From the NCBI GenBank assembly GCA_016706425.1, contig JADJJR010000001.1, positions 1,612,001 to 1,676,000 of the forward strand: DNA of 64,000 bases, written 5' to 3'. This document shows positions 24,892 through 36,146 of this stretch, one piece after another. Position numbers and translations under genes: made by a program. How positions within the stretch are numbered: the first letter of the stretch is position 1; each line of letters begins with the position of its first letter. This DNA is from Elusimicrobiota bacterium (GTDB taxonomy: Bacteria > Elusimicrobiota > Elusimicrobia > FEN-1173). The notes beneath the pieces are model-generated. The model saw nothing but the letters and a program-made list of their open reading frames with translations, was not told the origin of the DNA and did not search any database.

Positions 24892-26463
24892 TGCGCGCGC
24901 CCCCCCAAAAGGCCACCGGCCAACGGCCCGGCCCCCCGGCCCGGACAGCGGGCCCGCCAACGGCGGGCGGGGGCGTGACCTGCACCGGGCGACGGCGGGT
25001 CAAGTCCGGGAGGGCGACACTCTGCGGGGGGGTGGTTTGGTTTGGCCGAAGATCGGAGCGGACAGCGTCACTTTCCCGCCGGACGATTCCACCGCCAGCA
25101 CCAGACGAGCGGCCTGGACCGCCGCGCGGTTCTTGTGGCGGGCCGGGCCGCGGCCGGGATTCTCCGCCGGACGACACAGGGCGGGGGTTTCTGTCCGAGC
25201 GCCGGGGCGATGGTTCCCTTTCCCCGCCAGAGACACAGCGCCGGGGTTTTCTCCGAAAACCGGAGCGGACAGCGTCACTCTCCCGGCCGGACGACTCCAC
25301 CGCCAGCGACCAACGAGCCCGCCTGGACCGGCGCACGTTTCTCGTGCCGGGCCGGGCGGGCGGCCTTGTCTTTCCACCGGACGACACAGGGCGGGGTTTT
25401 TGTTCGAGCGCCAGGGCGATGGTCCCCTCTCCCCGCCAGCGGCACAGCGCCGGGGTTTTCCGGCGGAGCGCCACGTTCGCCCCGCCTTTCCCCAGCCATG
25501 CTCAAGCGCCCGGGTTTTCTTTCCAGGCGCGGGACCCGCTTCTTTCCGGGGGATGGCTTCTTCTGGTTTTCGCGGCGGGCGGCGTCCATCCGTCGGGAAA
25601 ACGAAACCGGGCGGGATCATCCCCACGCGCCCGAATGACGATCCCCGGTCCCGATTCACGAAACAGGGCGGGGGTTTTCCCCGGCGGCGTAGCCGCCGGG
25701 AAAGATCGTCCCGGCGTTCGGCGGCGGTGGCTTCCGGTTTTCCAGGGGACGACAGCCGGGACCGTCATCCCTCCGGCCGGGACGAAGACGACGCCCGTCG
25801 GCGGTGTCCATCCATCCGGCGGGACGACGAGGACGGGCGGCGGGATCATGTCGGCGTGTGGTTGTGGCGTCCTTCCCGCCGTGACATGGCGGCGGGTTCT
25901 GTCCCCGCCAACGATGACGCCGCCGTCAAGAACGACGACGCGGCGGGATGTCGGATGGACAACGGGAGGCGGCGGCTTTGTCCATCCTCTCGTCATGCTT
26001 CGCAGTGACGACGATGCGGCGGTGTGACTGATGGGATCGTGAGGCGCGGAGCGCCGTCCCTTCTCGTCATGCGTGATCAGCGAAGACGACGCGTCGCGGT
26101 GTGTCGCGCGCTGAAAGGCGGCGGGTATAACCGTCACAAATTCAATTTTGAAAGGTGAAGGATGAATTCCCGACGGAAAAATCGGCCCCTCACCCGGCCT
26201 TCGGCCACCCTCTCCCAAGGGGCGAGGGGAACGTCCGCCCTCTCCTGCCCCGTCCGGGGCACCCTCTCCCGCACGCGGGCGAGGGGAATTCAAACGCGGC
26301 CCGATTTGGGTGCCCAATGAATTGGGCAACTACACCCCTTGGCGGTTCACCGGCTCAGCCGGACGGACGTAGAACTCCCGCGTGAGGCGGAAATTGTCCC
26401 AGTAGTTGTGGGCGATATTTGGGAAGGAGAAGATAATGGTTTTTGAATTTCCATCTATCGCAA
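24892..26463 (-). repeat. Right copy of the 1.57-kb inverted repeat (partner 4003-5575)
   Basis: Reverse complement of the island's left end. Outer boundary CGCAA (26459-26463) equals the att core; beyond it comes the inverted copy of the island's right end. The one difference noticed is a G missing near 25386 relative to the left copy. Confidence 0.9.
26459..26463 (-). other. Internal attP-like junction (CGCAA)
   Basis: On its left is the island's left-end sequence, on its right the island's right-end sequence, both inverted. This is the exact joint expected of the circularised island, yet it lies within the integrated island. Confidence 0.6.
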
Positions 26464-26464
26464 G

Positions 26465-26857
26465 ATTTCGATCGGTATCTAACCACGAAGAGGAGTCCGT
26501 CCCTATGTGGGGGACGGGCTCTTTTTTTTTGCGGGTGGCGGAGTCGTCCGCCGCGAACCCGGAGGACCGGGAAATGTCGGCTGGACGGCCTTCTCCATTC
26601 AACGAAGGACGGCGGAGTCCGTCCCCATCCCGACCCGGAGACGTCTCCTCATGATCGGACGACGGACTCTTTTCTCCGTCGGAAAACGACGTCAACGGCA
26701 GGGGACGGCGGCCCTCGACCTCGACCGCCTCACCCCCGGAGGAGAGGGCCGGGCGGCGGAGGTCCGCACCGGCATAGACGAACTCCACCGAGATCGTCTT
26801 TTGCGAATACTCCACCTTTTTGATCCATCGCCGAACCTCAAGAGTCTTTTCAATTCC
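26465..26857 (-). pseudogene. Truncated 3' fragment of the serine recombinase gene
   Basis: Minus-strand reading gives GIEKTLEVRRWIKKVEYSQK, SVEFVYAGADL and so on, identical to the recombinase from residue ~416. Here the frame continues across the attP-like joint into the left-end sequence (LAIDGNSKTIIFSFPNIAH ... PVNRQGV, stop at 26330). No recombinase catalytic region precedes it. Confidence 0.75.
26493..26530 (+). terminator. Rho-independent terminator (copy inside attP-like joint)
   Basis: GAGTCCGTCCC-N6-GGGGACGGGCTC stem followed by T9. Inverted copy of 28782-28819. Here it has no tRNA upstream of it. Confidence 0.75.
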
Positions 26858-27209
26858 AACACCGCGCGCGAAACCCAACCCCGAAAAGGTAGCCCCCACC
26901 CTGCCTCCCGCCCCCGGCGTGGGCGGGACAGCCGGAGCCCTTCTCCCGGCCTCTTCCCCGCCGGGGAAGAGGAGAAAATCAAGAAGGTGGGAATCCTCTC
27001 TAATCAAAGACCCGAACCAAGGTCAAAAGCTGGAAAGGCTTTCGCGCCCGGAAACCAATGGCCCGCTAAGCGAACCCTTTTTCGCGCCCGAAATCCAGAG
27101 GCCCGCTACCGCCATTTGCCGGTTCTCGGGAACCGGCAAACCGTGGTGAAAGTTAATCTTTTACGAAGATGTTCGGTTATCGACGCAATCCAAAAGTGAG
27201 GAGCCAATA
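26858..27209. other. Recombinase upstream region
   Basis: Non-coding. Contains a perfect hairpin TTTGCCGGTTC-TCGG-GAACCGGCAAA (27115-27140) and, before ATG 27210, GTGAGGAGCC as ribosome site. A short duplicate GCGCCCG(G/A)AA ... GGCCCGCTA occurs at ~27044 and ~27084. Confidence 0.5.
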
Positions 27210-28922
<1,713 letters not shown>

Positions 28923-28927
28923 ACGGG

Positions 28928-28958
28928 ATTGTAGCAAATACGGCGATGCCGGGGTCAA
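28928..28958 (-). promoter_or_regulatory. Possible tRNA-Met promoter
   Basis: Minus strand TTGACC (28958-28953) and TACAAT (28933-28928) with a 19-bp spacer. The -10 lies so close to the tRNA 5' end that the transcript would be nearly leaderless. Confidence 0.35.
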
Positions 28959-29017
28959 GACAATATTCAAGAGCGCGCCAAAAGTTTGAAATGAACGGGG
29001 GGATCACCGGCATCGGT

Positions 29018-29503
29018 TTATTCAAATCGAAGGGTGAACCGCGCCCGCAACGGTCGCAACGCCCCCGCCATGCGATCCACCGTCAACTTGTCGATGCCAA
29101 ATCCCAGCGATCCGTTTTCAAGCGCGTCGATGAAAATCGAGAGGGCGCCGTAGGCCCCTTCGGTGGTCACTTCGATATTTCGCGTCGAGGAACCGGGCAA
29201 GGGACGAAGGTCACGTATGGAAACCCCGCACCGACGCGCCAGCCGTTCCACATTTTTCAGCCCATCCTCTCGGGAAAGGACGGCCGCCCCCTGTCCAGGA
29301 GACAAACGCTTGTGAGCCTCCTTGATGGCGGAACGCGCCGCCCACAACCGCTCCAGACGGCGGATCCGCGCCGTCTTCCGGACGATTTGCGCGTCCAAAA
29401 ATTGCCGGCGATCCCGGTGCGGACCCCAAAGAAATCGTTGAAGGAAAAACACACCGCCGACCACCATCACAAGAGACACCGCCACCCGTTCGCGGCGGGT
29501 CAT
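29018..29503 (-). CDS. gspM: Type II secretion protein GspM (PilO-like)
   Basis: 161 aa from ATG 29503, which overlaps the gspL stop. One N-terminal transmembrane helix (VAVSLVMVVGGVFFLQRFL), a coiled region with Arg/Gln-rich heptads, and a C-terminal ferredoxin-like fold with VERLARRCGVSIRDLRPLPG and YGALSIFIDALENG, as in GspM/PilO. It supports GspL in the inner-membrane platform. Last gene of the gsp operon. Confidence 0.75.
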   Translation of the reverse strand: MTRRERVAVSLVMVVGGVFFLQRFLWGPHRDRRQFLDAQIVRKTARIRRLERLWAARSAIKEAHKRLSPGQGAAVLSREDGLKNVERLARRCGVSIRDLRPLPGSSTRNIEVTTEGAYGALSIFIDALENGSLGFGIDKLTVDRMAGALRPLRARFTLRFE

Positions 29504-30819
29504 GGCCCCGCCACCGAAGACCCATCGCCCAAAGAACCGTCCACTTGGAATTTTGTCCGCTCCCGCCCCTGATTCGGCTCGACATCGCTCCCGCGCAACT
29601 CGACATTTCGAAAAACCCCCGTCTTCTCCAGCGCCGCGACCACCCCGAGGGATTCGTTCAGCGTCGGAGCCTCCCCGTGAAGCTGGACGCGCCGTCCCCG
29701 CTCGTAGACCAGACGTTCTAGGGAAACGCCGGCGGGCAGAGCGCCTTCCAGCGCCCGCAATATGTTCCCGGCGGAGGATTCGCGCGTCGCCGCCGCGCGC
29801 CGGTCGAGGGCCTCGGCCATCCCCGCCACCGGAGCGACAAGCGCAGACAGTTTTTTTTCTTCCCGGGTCAGGGCGGCCAAACGATCCTCCCGCCGAAACG
29901 AGCGGAACAGTTCCAGCCCCATCGCCGCGGCGAGAACCGCCGCCAGCAAGAAACCGGCACGTCGCCGTCCCTGACGGTGGACCGCCTTCGACAAAAGTTC
30001 CCGCTCCTCCCGCGGCAAAAGGCCGGGACCGACGGCGCCCCGGGCCGCCGACAGGGCCAAATCGGCGGGGTCCGTTTTCTCCCATTCGATCGCCGAGGAA
30101 ACGTCGGCGGCGCGGCGGAGAGCGTCGGCCGCCGCCGAGCCGGCGTCGATTCCCGCCAAACGCATCGACCCCCACCCGCGGCCCGGCTCTGCTCGACGGA
30201 GGGCGGACAAAGAGGCGGACACCTCCGCGGCCAGATCCGCGGCGTCCCCACCCCAGGGGAATCCCCGGAGCATCACGGGCGCGCCGTTTTCCCAAACGCC
30301 GATTTGCGCCTCGCCGGGAACCACCCGGACGACGACGCCGTCCGCCGTCGCGCCGGCCGCCACAAGCAGGTCGAGGAGGATGGATTCGACCGCCAGCCCC
30401 GCTTCGCCGCAAAGCGCCAAGGCGGTTTGAATTTCGGACCGGCGAACCACCATCAACAAAACGCGGGATGTCCCATCGACGTTCCTTCGGAGGAGACGGT
30501 GGCCGGTGGCGATCTCCTCCGGCGACAGGGGCAGCAGTCGCCCCGCCTGGAGGACCGCCATGGAGGCGATTTCACGCTCGTTCCGGGACGGCAAATCCAA
30601 AACCCGGCAGACGGCCAGGCGTTGCGGCAGGACCAAAACGGCGCGTCGAGCCGAAAAACCGTGCGCGCGCAAAAAAGCCCGAAAAGCCCCGGCCGCGTCT
30701 TCCGCCGGCAGGTCAAAAACCGCGGGGGCCCCTTCGCCGGAGGACGCCACCGTCCACCGCGCCCCCCGCACAACAACGCCCAGGCGGGGCTCCCCCCCGC
30801 GCCGTCGTCCCGTCGTCAT
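29500..30819 (-). CDS. gspL: Type II secretion protein GspL
   Basis: 439 aa from ATG 30819, overlapping the gspK stop. N-terminal actin-like (PilM/GspL) cytoplasmic domain with VLVLPQRLAVCRVLDLPSR and a long second half, one transmembrane helix (RAGFLLAAVLAAAMGLELF, ~290-310), then a periplasmic PilN-like domain (LRALEGALPAGVSLERLVYE). It links the GspE ATPase to the membrane assembly. Longer upstream starts run through gspK and are not needed. Confidence 0.8.
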   Translation of the reverse strand: MTTGRRRGGEPRLGVVVRGARWTVASSGEGAPAVFDLPAEDAAGAFRAFLRAHGFSARRAVLVLPQRLAVCRVLDLPSRNEREIASMAVLQAGRLLPLSPEEIATGHRLLRRNVDGTSRVLLMVVRRSEIQTALALCGEAGLAVESILLDLLVAAGATADGVVVRVVPGEAQIGVWENGAPVMLRGFPWGGDAADLAAEVSASLSALRRAEPGRGWGSMRLAGIDAGSAAADALRRAADVSSAIEWEKTDPADLALSAARGAVGPGLLPREERELLSKAVHRQGRRRAGFLLAAVLAAAMGLELFRSFRREDRLAALTREEKKLSALVAPVAGMAEALDRRAAATRESSAGNILRALEGALPAGVSLERLVYERGRRVQLHGEAPTLNESLGVVAALEKTGVFRNVELRGSDVEPNQGRERTKFQVDGSLGDGSSVAGP

Positions 30820-31700
30820 CCGCCGCCTCCCTCTCTCCACGCGCCGATCCCCTTTCCGTCCGTCGTCACCACCACCCGCAACCGGGGAACGCCTGCCGAC
30901 GCGGGGAAATCCAATCGATAAGCGCTCCCGCGCACCGAAAGAAACGGCGCCAGGGCATTCCACCGTCGGAGTTCATTTTCCGGCAAAAAATCAGGCGCCT
31001 CGTTCCGGCGCCGAAACACGCCGTCGTCCACCGTTCCCCACCGTCCGTCCGGTCCCCGGCGGAAGGCCGCCACTCTTTCAGCCGTCCCGGCGGAGAAACC
31101 CAGATCCCGCAACGTGTCCGACGAAACGGTGTTGAGGTTGATCTTCCCGTCGCCCCAGACGGTGACCCGCTCCTTCACCCGCTCGTACAGGGCGGGCGTC
31201 ACGCCCTTGATCAGCAAAAGTTCCTCGACCGCGGCCAAGGGGCCGTTGTGGCACGGGTACGGCCGGCCCAAAGACGCGTAGTAGGTTTTTTCGGCTCCGT
31301 CAAAACGGGGGCGATCGTCCGCGTCGCGCCAATCGCCGACGCCCGCCGCGGCCGTGTCCGAGCCCAGGAGGCGTCGCAGGGTGTCCGTGGACGCCGTGTT
31401 GAGGTTAATTCGCGACGATTCATCCAAAATCGAGACGCCCTCCCCCGCCTCCGCCGACCACCGCGCCAATTCCCCGGCCGTGGTGACGGAAGCCGTGGAC
31501 GCCGCCCACAGACTTTCCAAAAGAAGAACGGCCTTCTTCGCTTCCTGGTTTCGCCGAGCCGTCTTCCACCGGCGGTCGGTCAATCGGGCGCTCTCCCGCG
31601 CCGCCGACGACAGCGAAAGTCCGACGAGGCCCAAAAGCGACACAAGCCACAACGCGGCGACCAGGACCGAACCGCCGTTCCGGGAGGGCCGCTGGGTCAT
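30816..31700 (-). CDS. gspK: Type II secretion minor pseudopilin GspK
   Basis: 294 aa from ATG 31700 overlapping the gspJ stop. Leader NGGSVLVAALWLVSLLGLVG lacks the usual Glu+5, as in GspK. It contains two helix-hairpin-helix-like repeats with INLNTAS/INLNTVSSDTLRDLGF motifs (SAM-like domain) and a Tyr/Asp-rich region YYASLGRPYPCHNGPLAAVE. Caps the pseudopilus tip with GspI and GspJ. Confidence 0.85.
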   Translation of the reverse strand: MTQRPSRNGGSVLVAALWLVSLLGLVGLSLSSAARESARLTDRRWKTARRNQEAKKAVLLLESLWAASTASVTTAGELARWSAEAGEGVSILDESSRINLNTASTDTLRRLLGSDTAAAGVGDWRDADDRPRFDGAEKTYYASLGRPYPCHNGPLAAVEELLLIKGVTPALYERVKERVTVWGDGKINLNTVSSDTLRDLGFSAGTAERVAAFRRGPDGRWGTVDDGVFRRRNEAPDFLPENELRRWNALAPFLSVRGSAYRLDFPASAGVPRLRVVVTTDGKGIGAWREGGGG

Positions 31701-32206
31701 GGAAAGCCGGTCGCGTAACGCGCCGTCACGCCATCCTCCGTCAATTCCAAAAGAACCCCGATCCGGCCGGTGTGTTGAAACCGAAGACGTCCCGGGACCG
31801 CGCTTCGGCGGGGCGGCAGCGCCTCGGGCGTCGGCGAGAGAGGTTCCTCTTCCCGCTCGACCGTCGACACGCCGTCCACGTCCCGCGTCCGCCACGTCAC
31901 GCGGACGAAGCGGGTTTCCCTGCCCGAATCGGTCCCGGGGGAAGGCCCGACCGCCGTGGTGAACAGAACGAGTCGATCCTCTTCCTTTCCCTCGGGCGCG
32001 GCGGGAAATGGCAGGCGGTTTCGAGCGTCCAATCCCAGCCGGTCCAACACCACGCGCGCCCGTTGGTCCAAGCGCGCCTGGCGTCGCAAATCCCGCCAAG
32101 CGGAAACGGCCCCCCGCAGGACGCCCGCCAAGGAGACCGTCAGGACAGCGGCCACGCCCATGGCCACCAGCATTTCAATCAACGTCACGCCGCGCCACCG
32201 TCTCAC
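31697..32206 (-). CDS. gspJ: Type II secretion minor pseudopilin GspJ
   Basis: 169 aa from GTG 32206 (VRRWRGVTLIEMLVAMGVAA), overlapping the gspI stop (GTGA). Prepilin motif G|VTLIEM with Glu+5, and the length expected of GspJ; the later part has VTWRTRDVDGVSTVEREEEP. Part of the pseudopilus tip complex. Confidence 0.8.
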   Translation of the reverse strand: MRRWRGVTLIEMLVAMGVAAVLTVSLAGVLRGAVSAWRDLRRQARLDQRARVVLDRLGLDARNRLPFPAAPEGKEEDRLVLFTTAVGPSPGTDSGRETRFVRVTWRTRDVDGVSTVEREEEPLSPTPEALPPRRSAVPGRLRFQHTGRIGVLLELTEDGVTARYATGFP

Positions 32207-32547
32207 GGCCTGGGCACCGCGTCCAATTCCAGTTCGTCCGTGTGCCGCCCGGTCGACCAAGACAAACGGATGTTCCGAATCGCGTGGCCCGCCACGTCGC
32301 GCGGCTGAACGTTCCATTCCGGGCTCAAGAGGCCCGGCGCCGCCGCGGGCTCTTCATCGGGCGTCCGCGCCTCGCCGCGGGACACGGCGTCCTGCAACGC
32401 CCCTTGAGCGACCAGACGGTCGTGCCCGCGGGCGGAGAGACGGCGCGCGCCGCCCAACGTTTGATAAAAAACCACCAACCCCAGCCCCAACACAGCCGCC
32501 GCCAGCAGCAGTTCCGTTAAAACAAAACCCGAATCGTCAGATCGCAC
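32203..32547 (-). CDS. gspI: Type II secretion minor pseudopilin GspI
   Basis: 114 aa from GTG 32547, giving VRSDDSG|FVLTELLLAAAVLG with prepilin cleavage and Glu+5; it overlaps gspH by 11 bases. The small size fits GspI. An upstream extension in the same frame runs across gspH and lacks support. Confidence 0.75.
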   Translation of the reverse strand: MRSDDSGFVLTELLLAAAVLGLGLVVFYQTLGGARRLSARGHDRLVAQGALQDAVSRGEARTPDEEPAAAPGLLSPEWNVQPRDVAGHAIRNIRLSWSTGRHTDELELDAVPRP

Positions 32548-32983
32548 GGCTCTCGCCCAGGAAAGAGTCCACCGACACCCGCCCCACCGTTTCCCCTCCC
32601 CGCAGACACCGCCACTCCCCCGCGTCCGCCGAACCGTCGGGGAAAAACAACGCCCCCGCGACGGGGCCCTCCGCGCGCAGGCCCGTCGGCAACACGCGCG
32701 CCCGCGCCCCCGCGTCGACGTAGGTCCCGTTCGCCGCGTCCCAACAAACCAGTCGGAAACGATCCCCTTCCGCCTCCAGATCGAGTCGGCACGTCGTTCC
32801 CCGGTCCACCGCGATCCGCCGGGCGTCCGCGGCGGCCGCGAGCACAAGGTCGACGGCGCGCTCCTCCTCAAACCGCCGCACGCCGCGCCGCAGGGACGGC
32901 GCCGCCCACCCGACGAAAGCGGCCAACAAAAGGATCGCCAGCGTCACCTCCACCAGCGTCACGCCCCGGTCACGACGGGTCAT
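32537..32983 (-). CDS. gspH: Type II secretion minor pseudopilin GspH
   Basis: 148 aa; MTRRDRG|VTLVEVTLAILLLAAF prepilin site and DLVLAAAADARRIAVDRGTTCRLDL, the GspH/FimT beta-domain pattern. The start overlaps the end of gspG. Confidence 0.8.
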   Translation of the reverse strand: MTRRDRGVTLVEVTLAILLLAAFVGWAAPSLRRGVRRFEEERAVDLVLAAAADARRIAVDRGTTCRLDLEAEGDRFRLVCWDAANGTYVDAGARARVLPTGLRAEGPVAGALFFPDGSADAGEWRCLRGGETVGRVSVDSFLGESRAI

Positions 32984-33413
32984 CGCCGCTCCAATTGGTG
33001 ATGTCGTCGGGCGTGTCCGGCGCGCCGTCGGCGCCGGCCGACGAGAGATCGTAGTCGCCTTTGTTGCGCGCGCCCGGCGCGATGTAGACGTAGGCCCGTC
33101 CCCACGGATCGTTCAAAGCGCCGCGCTTTTTGATGTACGGCCCCTTCCAGCGGGGCGGCGCGGGAGAAACGCTCGGCTCGGTCCGGAGGGCCTCCAGCCC
33201 CTGGGCGGTGGTGGGGTAAAACCCGTTGTCGAGTTCAAACAAATCGAGGGCTCCCGCGAGGTTGGCGTGGATGTCGGCCGAGGCGGCCGACCGGCGCGCC
33301 TCTTCCGACCGTCCGGCGAATCGGGGAACCACCATCGCCGCCAGCACCGCGATGATGACGACCACAGCCAGCATTTCCACCAGCGTGAAACCCGCGTCCC
33401 TCCGTCGATCCAT
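32970..33413 (-). CDS. gspG: Type II secretion major pseudopilin GspG
   Basis: 147 aa from ATG 33413 (MDRRRDAG|FTLVEMLAVVVIIAVLAAMV). GspG hallmarks: LDLFELDNGFYPTTAQGLEALR, WKGPYIKK, LNDPWGRAYVYIAPG, and the calcium-site Asp-rich C-terminus (GADGAPDTPDDITNW). Forms the pseudopilus shaft. Confidence 0.93.
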   Translation of the reverse strand: MDRRRDAGFTLVEMLAVVVIIAVLAAMVVPRFAGRSEEARRSAASADIHANLAGALDLFELDNGFYPTTAQGLEALRTEPSVSPAPPRWKGPYIKKRGALNDPWGRAYVYIAPGARNKGDYDLSSAGADGAPDTPDDITNWSGDDPS

Positions 33414-33423
33414 AAAATCTCCC

Positions 33424-34614
33424 TTACCCGATGAACGATGACAGCTGAAAAATCGGCAGCAACATTCCCAAAACAATCGCCGCGATCACCCCGCCCACGC
33501 CCAGGATGAGCATCGGCTCCAACAGCGCCACAAACACCTTGAGCGATCGGTCGCGCCGCCGTTCAAGGGCCGTTGCAACCTTCTCCAAGGCCGGAATCAA
33601 CCGCCGCCCTTCTTCCCCCACGGCCACCCGGTGGACCATTTCCGCCGGGAACCCCGCCGCCGCAAAGCCGTCCGCCAAACCCTGCCCCTGGGCGACGCGA
33701 CGCCGCGCCTCGTCCGCCCGGCCGCGCAGGGCGGAATCGCCCCCGACGTCCGCCGCGGCGCGCAAGGCCTCCAGCAACGGGATACCCCCCGCGAGAAGAA
33801 CCGAGAGGGTCCTCGCAAACCGCGCCAATCCCGCGTCCCGCGCCAAGTCCCTCACCCAGGGTCCCCGCGCCAACCACCGACCGAGCCGCGCCCAATCCAT
33901 CCGTCCCGCCCGCCAAGTTAGGCCGACGGCAACCAATCCGCCCGCCAACGCGAACAACCCCGCCCCCGATCGCGCCCCGCGGCTCAACACCACCAGGATG
34001 CGCGTAACCAACGGCAGGGATTGACCCATGTCCTCAAACACCCCCGCCAATTTCGGCACCACGTACAAAACCAAAAAAAGAACCGTCGCGCCGCCGGTCG
34101 CCAACACCAACAGGGGATAGGCCAAAGCGGTTTTGACCCGCGCGGCCAGCTCCTCGTCCTGATCGGCCATGTCCGCCAATCGGGTGAGCGCGTCCGACAG
34201 GTGGGCGCCCGTCTCCCCCGCCCGCACCATGCCGATGTAAACGTCGGAAAAATGTTTCCCCTGCGCCGAGAGCGCCGCGGCCAAAGACATCCCGCCTTCC
34301 ACCCGCCCGCGCAGGTCCGCCGTGATGCCGGCCAGTCGGGGCGACGCCGCCTGCCGTTCCACGGTTTTTAAGGCTTGCGGCAGGGCCAACCCCGCGTCCA
34401 AGAGGTCCGCGAGGCCGCGGGTGAACGCGCCGAGCTCGCTCGCGGAGAAGGGCGCGCTTTCGGCCCCCCGCGCCGGAGGTATTTCCTCCAGCACCGTTGG
34501 AAAACAGCCGTCGTCCGCCAGTTTCGCCAGCGCCGCGGCGCGGTCCCCGGCCTCCAGCACGCCCCGCCGGACGTTGCCGGGCGCCGTTTTCCCGCTGTAA
34601 CGAAACGCGGGCAT
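33424..34614 (-). CDS. gspF: Type II secretion platform protein GspF
   Basis: 396 aa from ATG 34614 (MPAFRYSGKTAPGNVRRGVLE), overlapping the gspE stop. Two T2SSF repeats: FTRGLADLLDAGLALPQALK ... GMVRAGETGAHLSDAL and FARTLSVLLAGGIPLLEALR ... AVGEEGRRLIPALEKVA, with three membrane helices. Polytopic inner-membrane platform protein. Confidence 0.92.
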   Translation of the reverse strand: MPAFRYSGKTAPGNVRRGVLEAGDRAAALAKLADDGCFPTVLEEIPPARGAESAPFSASELGAFTRGLADLLDAGLALPQALKTVERQAASPRLAGITADLRGRVEGGMSLAAALSAQGKHFSDVYIGMVRAGETGAHLSDALTRLADMADQDEELAARVKTALAYPLLVLATGGATVLFLVLYVVPKLAGVFEDMGQSLPLVTRILVVLSRGARSGAGLFALAGGLVAVGLTWRAGRMDWARLGRWLARGPWVRDLARDAGLARFARTLSVLLAGGIPLLEALRAAADVGGDSALRGRADEARRRVAQGQGLADGFAAAGFPAEMVHRVAVGEEGRRLIPALEKVATALERRRDRSLKVFVALLEPMLILGVGGVIAAIVLGMLLPIFQLSSFIG

Positions 34615-36146
34615 CAGAGCCCTTCTTGCAGCGTCGCCCGCATCACGTCGTCGGCGGTGGTCGTTCCGTCGAGCACCTTGCGCCATCCGGATCGCCGCAG
34701 GGGGCGCATGCCGCCCCGCAGGGCCTCCTCGCGCAAAGCGTGCGCCGGCCGACGGTCGGCGATCATCCCCCGCAGGGCGTCCGTCATGGGCAACATTTCA
34801 TAAATCACCGTCCGGCCGCGGTAGCCCGTGCCTTTGCAGGCGGGACAGCCGCGCCCTCGAAAAGCCTTCGGAACATCGGGGCCGTCCGCCAAATCCCGCG
34901 CCATCTCCGGAGGCGGCGGAACGGCCTCCCGGCACTCGGCGCAAATCACCCGCACCAACCGCTGGGCGATGACGCAGAGCACCGACGAAGCGATCAAATA
35001 GGGTTCCACGCCGATGTCCTGCAACCGCGTGGCGGCGGAAGCGGCGTCGTTGGTGTGCAGCGTGGAAAACACCAAATGGCCGGTCAAGGCCACGCGCACG
35101 GCGATCTCCGCCGTCTCCAGATCCCGCACCTCGCCCACCATCATGACGTCGGGGTCGTGGCGCAGCATGGAACGCAACCCCTGGGCGAACGTCAACCCGA
35201 TGGCGGGATGCACTTGCACCTGGGTGATGCCCTTCATCTCGTACTCGATGGGGTCCTCGATGGTGACGATTTTTTTGTCCGGTTGGTTGATTTGATTCAG
35301 GAAAGCGTAAAGCGTGGTGGTTTTGCCGCTGCCCGTCGGGCCGGTGAGGAAAACGATGCCGTGCGGCTTTTCCAGGAGGGCGGCGAGCGTTCCCGTGTCG
35401 GCGTCCTCGAAACCCAAATGCCGCAAATCCAAGAACTGCCGGCGGGTCAAAAGGCGTATGCCCACGCTCTCCCCGAACGGGGTGGGAAGGGTCGACACGC
35501 GCAAATCCAAATCCTGCCCGCCCACACGCACCCGCAACCGTCCGTCTTGGGGCAGGCGCTTTTCGGCGATGGAGAGCTCGGCCATGATCTTGATCCGCGA
35601 CACGATGGCCGCCCGGTGCCCTCTCAGGCCTTCGGCGGTTTTCGCGTCGTAGAGAACGCCGTCGATCCGGTACCGCACGCGGAAATCGTTCTCATAGGGT
35701 TCCAGGTGGATGTCGGTGGCCCGGTTCTCGTGGGCCTCAAGCAACAACTGGTTGACGATTTTGACGACCGAGGCGTCCTCCGCCGCGTCCAAGTCGTCCC
35801 GCCGCCGAGAAACGTCCACGCGCGGCCCCGCGTCCGGCATCCGCGCCACGGTCTCGGCGCCGATCCCGTAGTGGCTTTTGAGCGCCTGGAGGATCTCCGC
35901 CGGCGCGGCCAACACGGGGACCACCTCGCGCTTCAAGACGAACCGCCACTCGTCCCTTTTGGCCGCGTCGGGGATTTCCGCCACGGCCGCCTTCAAGCGA
36001 TCGCCCTCCCAACCGTAAGGGAACAACCCGTAATGATGGGCGACGCGGGCGGGCACGGCGCCCAGCGCCGTCGGGTCGGGCGTCACCCCCGCCAGATCGA
36101 CGCGGACCCCGAAGGCCGTCTCCCCGGCGGGCTTTTCCGACGCCAT
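34614..36146 (-). CDS. gspE: Type II secretion ATPase GspE
   Basis: 510 aa. N-terminal GspE domain (HYGLFPYGWEGDRLKAAVAE), Walker A GPTGSGKTTTLYAFL, Asp box IEDPIEYEMKGITQVQV, Walker B-type MMVGEVRDLETAEIA, His box LVFSTLHTNDAASAATRL, and a zinc module (ICAECREAV ... GCPACKGTGYRGRT). It powers pseudopilus assembly from the cytoplasm. Start overlaps the gspD stop. Confidence 0.95.
   Translation of the reverse strand: MASEKPAGETAFGVRVDLAGVTPDPTALGAVPARVAHHYGLFPYGWEGDRLKAAVAEIPDAAKRDEWRFVLKREVVPVLAAPAEILQALKSHYGIGAETVARMPDAGPRVDVSRRRDDLDAAEDASVVKIVNQLLLEAHENRATDIHLEPYENDFRVRYRIDGVLYDAKTAEGLRGHRAAIVSRIKIMAELSIAEKRLPQDGRLRVRVGGQDLDLRVSTLPTPFGESVGIRLLTRRQFLDLRHLGFEDADTGTLAALLEKPHGIVFLTGPTGSGKTTTLYAFLNQINQPDKKIVTIEDPIEYEMKGITQVQVHPAIGLTFAQGLRSMLRHDPDVMMVGEVRDLETAEIAVRVALTGHLVFSTLHTNDAASAATRLQDIGVEPYLIASSVLCVIAQRLVRVICAECREAVPPPPEMARDLADGPDVPKAFRGRGCPACKGTGYRGRTVIYEMLPMTDALRGMIADRRPAHALREEALRGGMRPLRRSGWRKVLDGTTTADDVMRATLQEGL

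Larger units (their letters stand above)
26459..26857 (-). repeat. 399-bp inverted copy of the island's right end (partner 28455-28853)
   Basis: Reverse complement of 28455-28853, ending sharply at CAATTCC. Includes the 3' part of the serine recombinase gene and its terminator hairpin, plus the last five bases of tRNA-Met. Confidence 0.9.

Noticed and set aside
29502..31718. 738-codon plus-strand ORF across the gsp genes
   Set aside because: Antisense shadow of gspK/gspL with extreme Pro/Arg content; the minus-strand genes have clear T2SS signatures.
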